Assembly: GCA_950071875.1 (NCBI GenBank) | Contig: CATMNW010000103.1 | Span: 1-7,857 of the forward strand | Direction of reading: 5' to 3' | Source of the DNA: an uncultured Erythrobacteraceae bacterium | GTDB lineage: Bacteria; Pseudomonadota; Alphaproteobacteria; Sphingomonadales; Sphingomonadaceae | DNA length: 7,857 nt | In this document: positions 5,874-7,857 of the stretch, in pieces | Numbering within the stretch: position 1 is the stretch's first letter | How the letters are laid out: the number at the start of each line of letters is the position of its first letter | Translations under genes and position numbers: made by a program | The notes under the pieces: generated by a model | The model's database searches: none | Seen by the model: only the letters and a program-made list of their open reading frames with translations | Told to the model about the DNA's origin: nothing

Positions 5874-5973
5874 ATCTGCCTCCGATCAATCCCGGAATCA
5901 CTGCAGCACATGCATGCCCAGCTGTCAGACACCTATCCATTAATTCCATGTGCCCCATCGAGCGGTGCGCGAA

Positions 5974-7560
5974 TCATCGCGAATTTGAAGAGAGCAAGAT
6001 ATTTGCAGAGTCCTCCAATATGCCACGCTGATTGAGTGCTTCTGCGGCGGACATTTGAGACACGGCGATGAACTGGATAATTCCATTTAGGCTGGGAATC
6101 TCGACCACCCTAACTGACACGTAGACGTCACCCTCTGAAGTGCGGGCCTGACCTGCTGCCGTCGCCGAATCAAAACCACGCCACTTGATGAACACCGGAG
6201 GACGTCCTGTCGCGCCTGCACCCTCCACCGCCGCCCTCGCGTTCGAAACGAGTGATTTGACGGGGTCGGAGTATCGACCGCCGTTTGCCGCAAAGCTGAC
6301 CCCAATATACGTGGATGGGTCCAGTGTTTGGGAAAGGCTTATCATTTCGACGTCGCGCGCGGCGGGGTTCCGAATCTGTTTTCGTTCCAACGTGAAAGGC
6401 GCAAGTGCGAGGATCGACACATGAGCTGCGGGATATTTGAATTCGGTGAGCCGGTCGTCCCAAGAAGGAGAAACGAGTTTGGCGAAACGAAACTCGCTCG
6501 CACGGATACCGGACAAGACACGCTCGATCAGATCGCTGGTAATGTAAGTTCGTCCCCCAGGCACATCGAGCGGGCTTCCGCTTCCTGCCGCGGCAAGCAG
6601 CCTCTCTGCGGAAGCGATGCTCTCCCGAATCTTGGCCTGATAGCCGGGGTTCGTCGATGCGTTTAGCGCCGCCTCTTTTGAGGCCAGATAGGCTGCTGTC
6701 CTGACAGTGCGGCCCGCCATCAGGCTCTGTTTTGCACTTAGCCAAGTCTGTTCCTGAAAGTCTTCCCGCGCTTCGCTAACTTCAGCCAGCAAGCCTTGCA
6801 GCATTTCATTCGCCGATGGGGAATCCCGCAAAGCTGAAGGCATCAGCATCCAAAATTCATCATGCAAAGCCTTGTCGATGTAGCCATCGACCGAACGCAC
6901 GGTTCGCATGATCTCCATCTGCCTTGTGTTCAATTCTGGGCGGGCTTCGTCAGCAGAAGCAAGACTCCTTCGGCCCGCGCATTTCTCAAGTTCCGCTACA
7001 CCTTCGGCGATGCCATCTAGCGAAACACGATCAAAGAGGTTGCCGTCTATCTGAATGCCCATCTGCCCATACGAGCGCAGGGCTTGATGAAGCCTTTGGG
7101 GATCGAGAAAGAGGGCTACGCCGTGCCCGAACATTCCGAGGTTGAAGGGCTCTGCAGTACGCTCGCCAGTGTTTAGATCGAAGCTTCCTCCGTTCCCGAA
7201 CAACAGTGCCACTCGGTGGTCCTGCTGTGAAAAATCGGGATAGCGGGGGCTATAAACCATTATGCTTGACGATCCCTGCGCAACGGGCAGCTCGATCGTC
7301 ACGTTTGTCCGGTTTTCGGCCAACCCCTCCCTGAGATTGGTCTGAGAAAGATTGCAGCTCTCATCCTTTTTCCAGACCCGCCATTTGTCCGAGCGCCAGA
7401 CTGTATTCGATGAAGTCTGCGCCGAAACGGGTGCGCTCACAGCGCCAAAGACAAGAGCGACAAGCACGCATTTCGCTTTTAAGTTCTTCAATGCTGCCGC
7501 CCCCAAAGATTGCCCGATGTCGCAATGCTCTAACCTAGCGATGAAATGTTGCCAGTCCAT
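5974..7560 (-). CDS. Exported protein of 528 residues, unknown function
   Basis: A signal peptide is clear: KNLKAKCVLVALVFGAVSAPVSA ends at A47 with likely cleavage before QTSS, so the mature protein is periplasmic or secreted. The signal begins ~25 residues after the first ATG, and that ATG has no good ribosome binding site. A start further in, such as a TTG near codon 25, is therefore possible; a TAA directly precedes the ATG at 7560-7558. Mature residues 50-195 look strand-rich (WRVWKKDESCNL, FDRVSLDGIAEGVAELEKCA), with C69 and C194 available for a disulfide. Residues 205-325 are helical. Residues 335-528 return to strands (HVSILALAPFTLER, ISLSQTLDPSTYIGVSF, GDVYVSVRVVEI, IIQFIAVSQM). No motif I can name. 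G+C is visibly lower than in the recombinases, suggesting a separate origin. Confidence 0.8.
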   Translation of the reverse strand: MDWQHFIARLEHCDIGQSLGAAALKNLKAKCVLVALVFGAVSAPVSAQTSSNTVWRSDKWRVWKKDESCNLSQTNLREGLAENRTNVTIELPVAQGSSSIMVYSPRYPDFSQQDHRVALLFGNGGSFDLNTGERTAEPFNLGMFGHGVALFLDPQRLHQALRSYGQMGIQIDGNLFDRVSLDGIAEGVAELEKCAGRRSLASADEARPELNTRQMEIMRTVRSVDGYIDKALHDEFWMLMPSALRDSPSANEMLQGLLAEVSEAREDFQEQTWLSAKQSLMAGRTVRTAAYLASKEAALNASTNPGYQAKIRESIASAERLLAAAGSGSPLDVPGGRTYITSDLIERVLSGIRASEFRFAKLVSPSWDDRLTEFKYPAAHVSILALAPFTLERKQIRNPAARDVEMISLSQTLDPSTYIGVSFAANGGRYSDPVKSLVSNARAAVEGAGATGRPPVFIKWRGFDSATAAGQARTSEGDVYVSVRVVEIPSLNGIIQFIAVSQMSAAEALNQRGILEDSANILLSSNSR

Positions 7561-7599
7561 TTAACTGGTCCATTCGTTTCAGCATGAGATTAGCCTTCG

Positions 7600-7617
7600 C
7601 AAATGGCTATCTGCTAC
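7600..7617. repeat. Right attachment site (attR core)
   Basis: Perfect second copy of the 18-base repeat at 1780-1797. The matches end at once on both sides (T/G before, C/A after), so identity is confined to the core. It overlaps the ATG (7603) that opens the right flanking frame. Confidence 0.75.
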
Positions 7618-7857
7618 AAAAACGCCCGTTGCGTTCGTGGAGAGGTGTCACCGGAGGCTATCCTTCAAGCGCCGGATGGGCTACAAAATCCGGGTGAAAC
7701 CAAGGCCTTTGCCATCGGAAATTGGGCGGGGAAGTGGTCGATCACAACGGTCCAAATAGGGAACAACTTCGCGCACACCCTACCCCGCGACTTCGGGATT
7801 TATCTTTTTGTTATCGCTGAAGAATGTGGTTTTGGGCGAAATCAACCCGTCTGCGAG
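7603..7857 (+). CDS. Partial flanking gene of unknown function, start within the right repeat
   Basis: An open frame from the ATG at 7603 to the window edge gives 85 residues with no stop, while the other two plus frames close within about 160 bases. The visible sequence (MAICYKNARCVRGEVSPEAI ... then IGNWAGKWSITTVQIGN and DFGIYLFVIAEECGFGRN) looks like a real protein with alternating strands, but I do not recognise it. There is no ribosome binding site upstream in the present arrangement. If the element is removed, the same frame stays open leftward to at least 1585, so this may be the 3' part of a gene whose true start was separated by the insertion. Confidence 0.5.
   Translation, partial: MAICYKNARCVRGEVSPEAILQAPDGLQNPGETKAFAIGNWAGKWSITTVQIGNNFAHTLPRDFGIYLFVIAEECGFGRNQPVCE

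Larger units (their letters stand above)
1780..7617. mobile_element. Putative 5.8-kb integrative element with twin recombinases, toxin-antitoxin pair and cargo
   Basis: It is bounded by perfect 18-base direct repeats. The order is recombinase 1, recombinase 2, RelE/HigB-like toxin, Xre antitoxin, a tail-anchored membrane protein, then on the minus strand a three-helix membrane protein and an exported 528-residue protein. Twin tyrosine recombinases recall the bipartite recombinase modules and the recombinase-in-trio (RIT) elements described in proteobacteria. Those are usually just the recombinases with short flanks; here a toxin-antitoxin pair and cargo are added. There is no transposase, replication gene or transfer gene, so spread between cells would depend on the backbone. 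The boundaries rest on the repeat plus gene order and were not tested against an empty site. Confidence 0.65.

Noticed and set aside
1..7857. CRISPR array, tRNA, rRNA or insertion-sequence transposase
   Set aside because: I saw no regularly spaced repeats, no cloverleaf or rRNA signature, and no transposase motifs. The only recombination genes are the two tyrosine recombinases.

Overview
The window looks like an accessory region of an alphaproteobacterium, most likely a sphingomonad (Sphingomonadales). The reasons are the high G+C of most genes, the protein style, and a small coiled-coil protein at 436-702 that resembles a family I associate with that order. A single-stranded DNA-binding protein beside small orphan genes suggests the backbone is a plasmid or an integrative conjugative element. 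That is an inference, because no relaxase or type IV secretion gene lies in the window.

Left flank (1-1779): the 3' part of an ssb gene ends at a strong intrinsic terminator. A small minus-strand gene converges on it. A 73-residue plus-strand orphan gene follows, and its ribosome binding site is buried in a predicted hairpin. About 500 bases without a convincing gene come next. They contain a nested imperfect inverted repeat of about 108 bases (1425-1532) and further hairpins.

Central mobile unit (1780-7617): a perfect 18-base direct repeat at 1780-1797 and 7600-7617 brackets about 5.8 kb, and I read these repeats as attachment sites. The left copy lies inside the first codons of a tyrosine recombinase gene. 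The unit begins with a tightly packed four-gene plus-strand array: recombinase 1, recombinase 2, a RelE/HigB-like toxin and an Xre-type antitoxin, joined by 4-, 4- and 14-base overlaps. Both recombinases have all six catalytic residues. The simplest reading is that the recombinases move the unit while the toxin-antitoxin pair stabilises it. The cargo is a small tail-anchored membrane protein on the plus strand and, convergent with it, two minus-strand genes of visibly lower G+C. Those two encode a 528-residue exported protein and a three-helix membrane protein, neither of which I recognise.

Right flank (7618-7857): an open frame beginning within the right repeat (ATG at 7603) runs off the window. 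Joining the two flanks through one repeat copy restores a continuous reading frame, so the unit may sit in or at the start of a backbone gene. In the predicted excised circle, the right end supplies a different in-frame ATG (7584) for recombinase 1. The recombinase would then have two alternative N-termini, and its strong ribosome binding site exists only in the integrated state.
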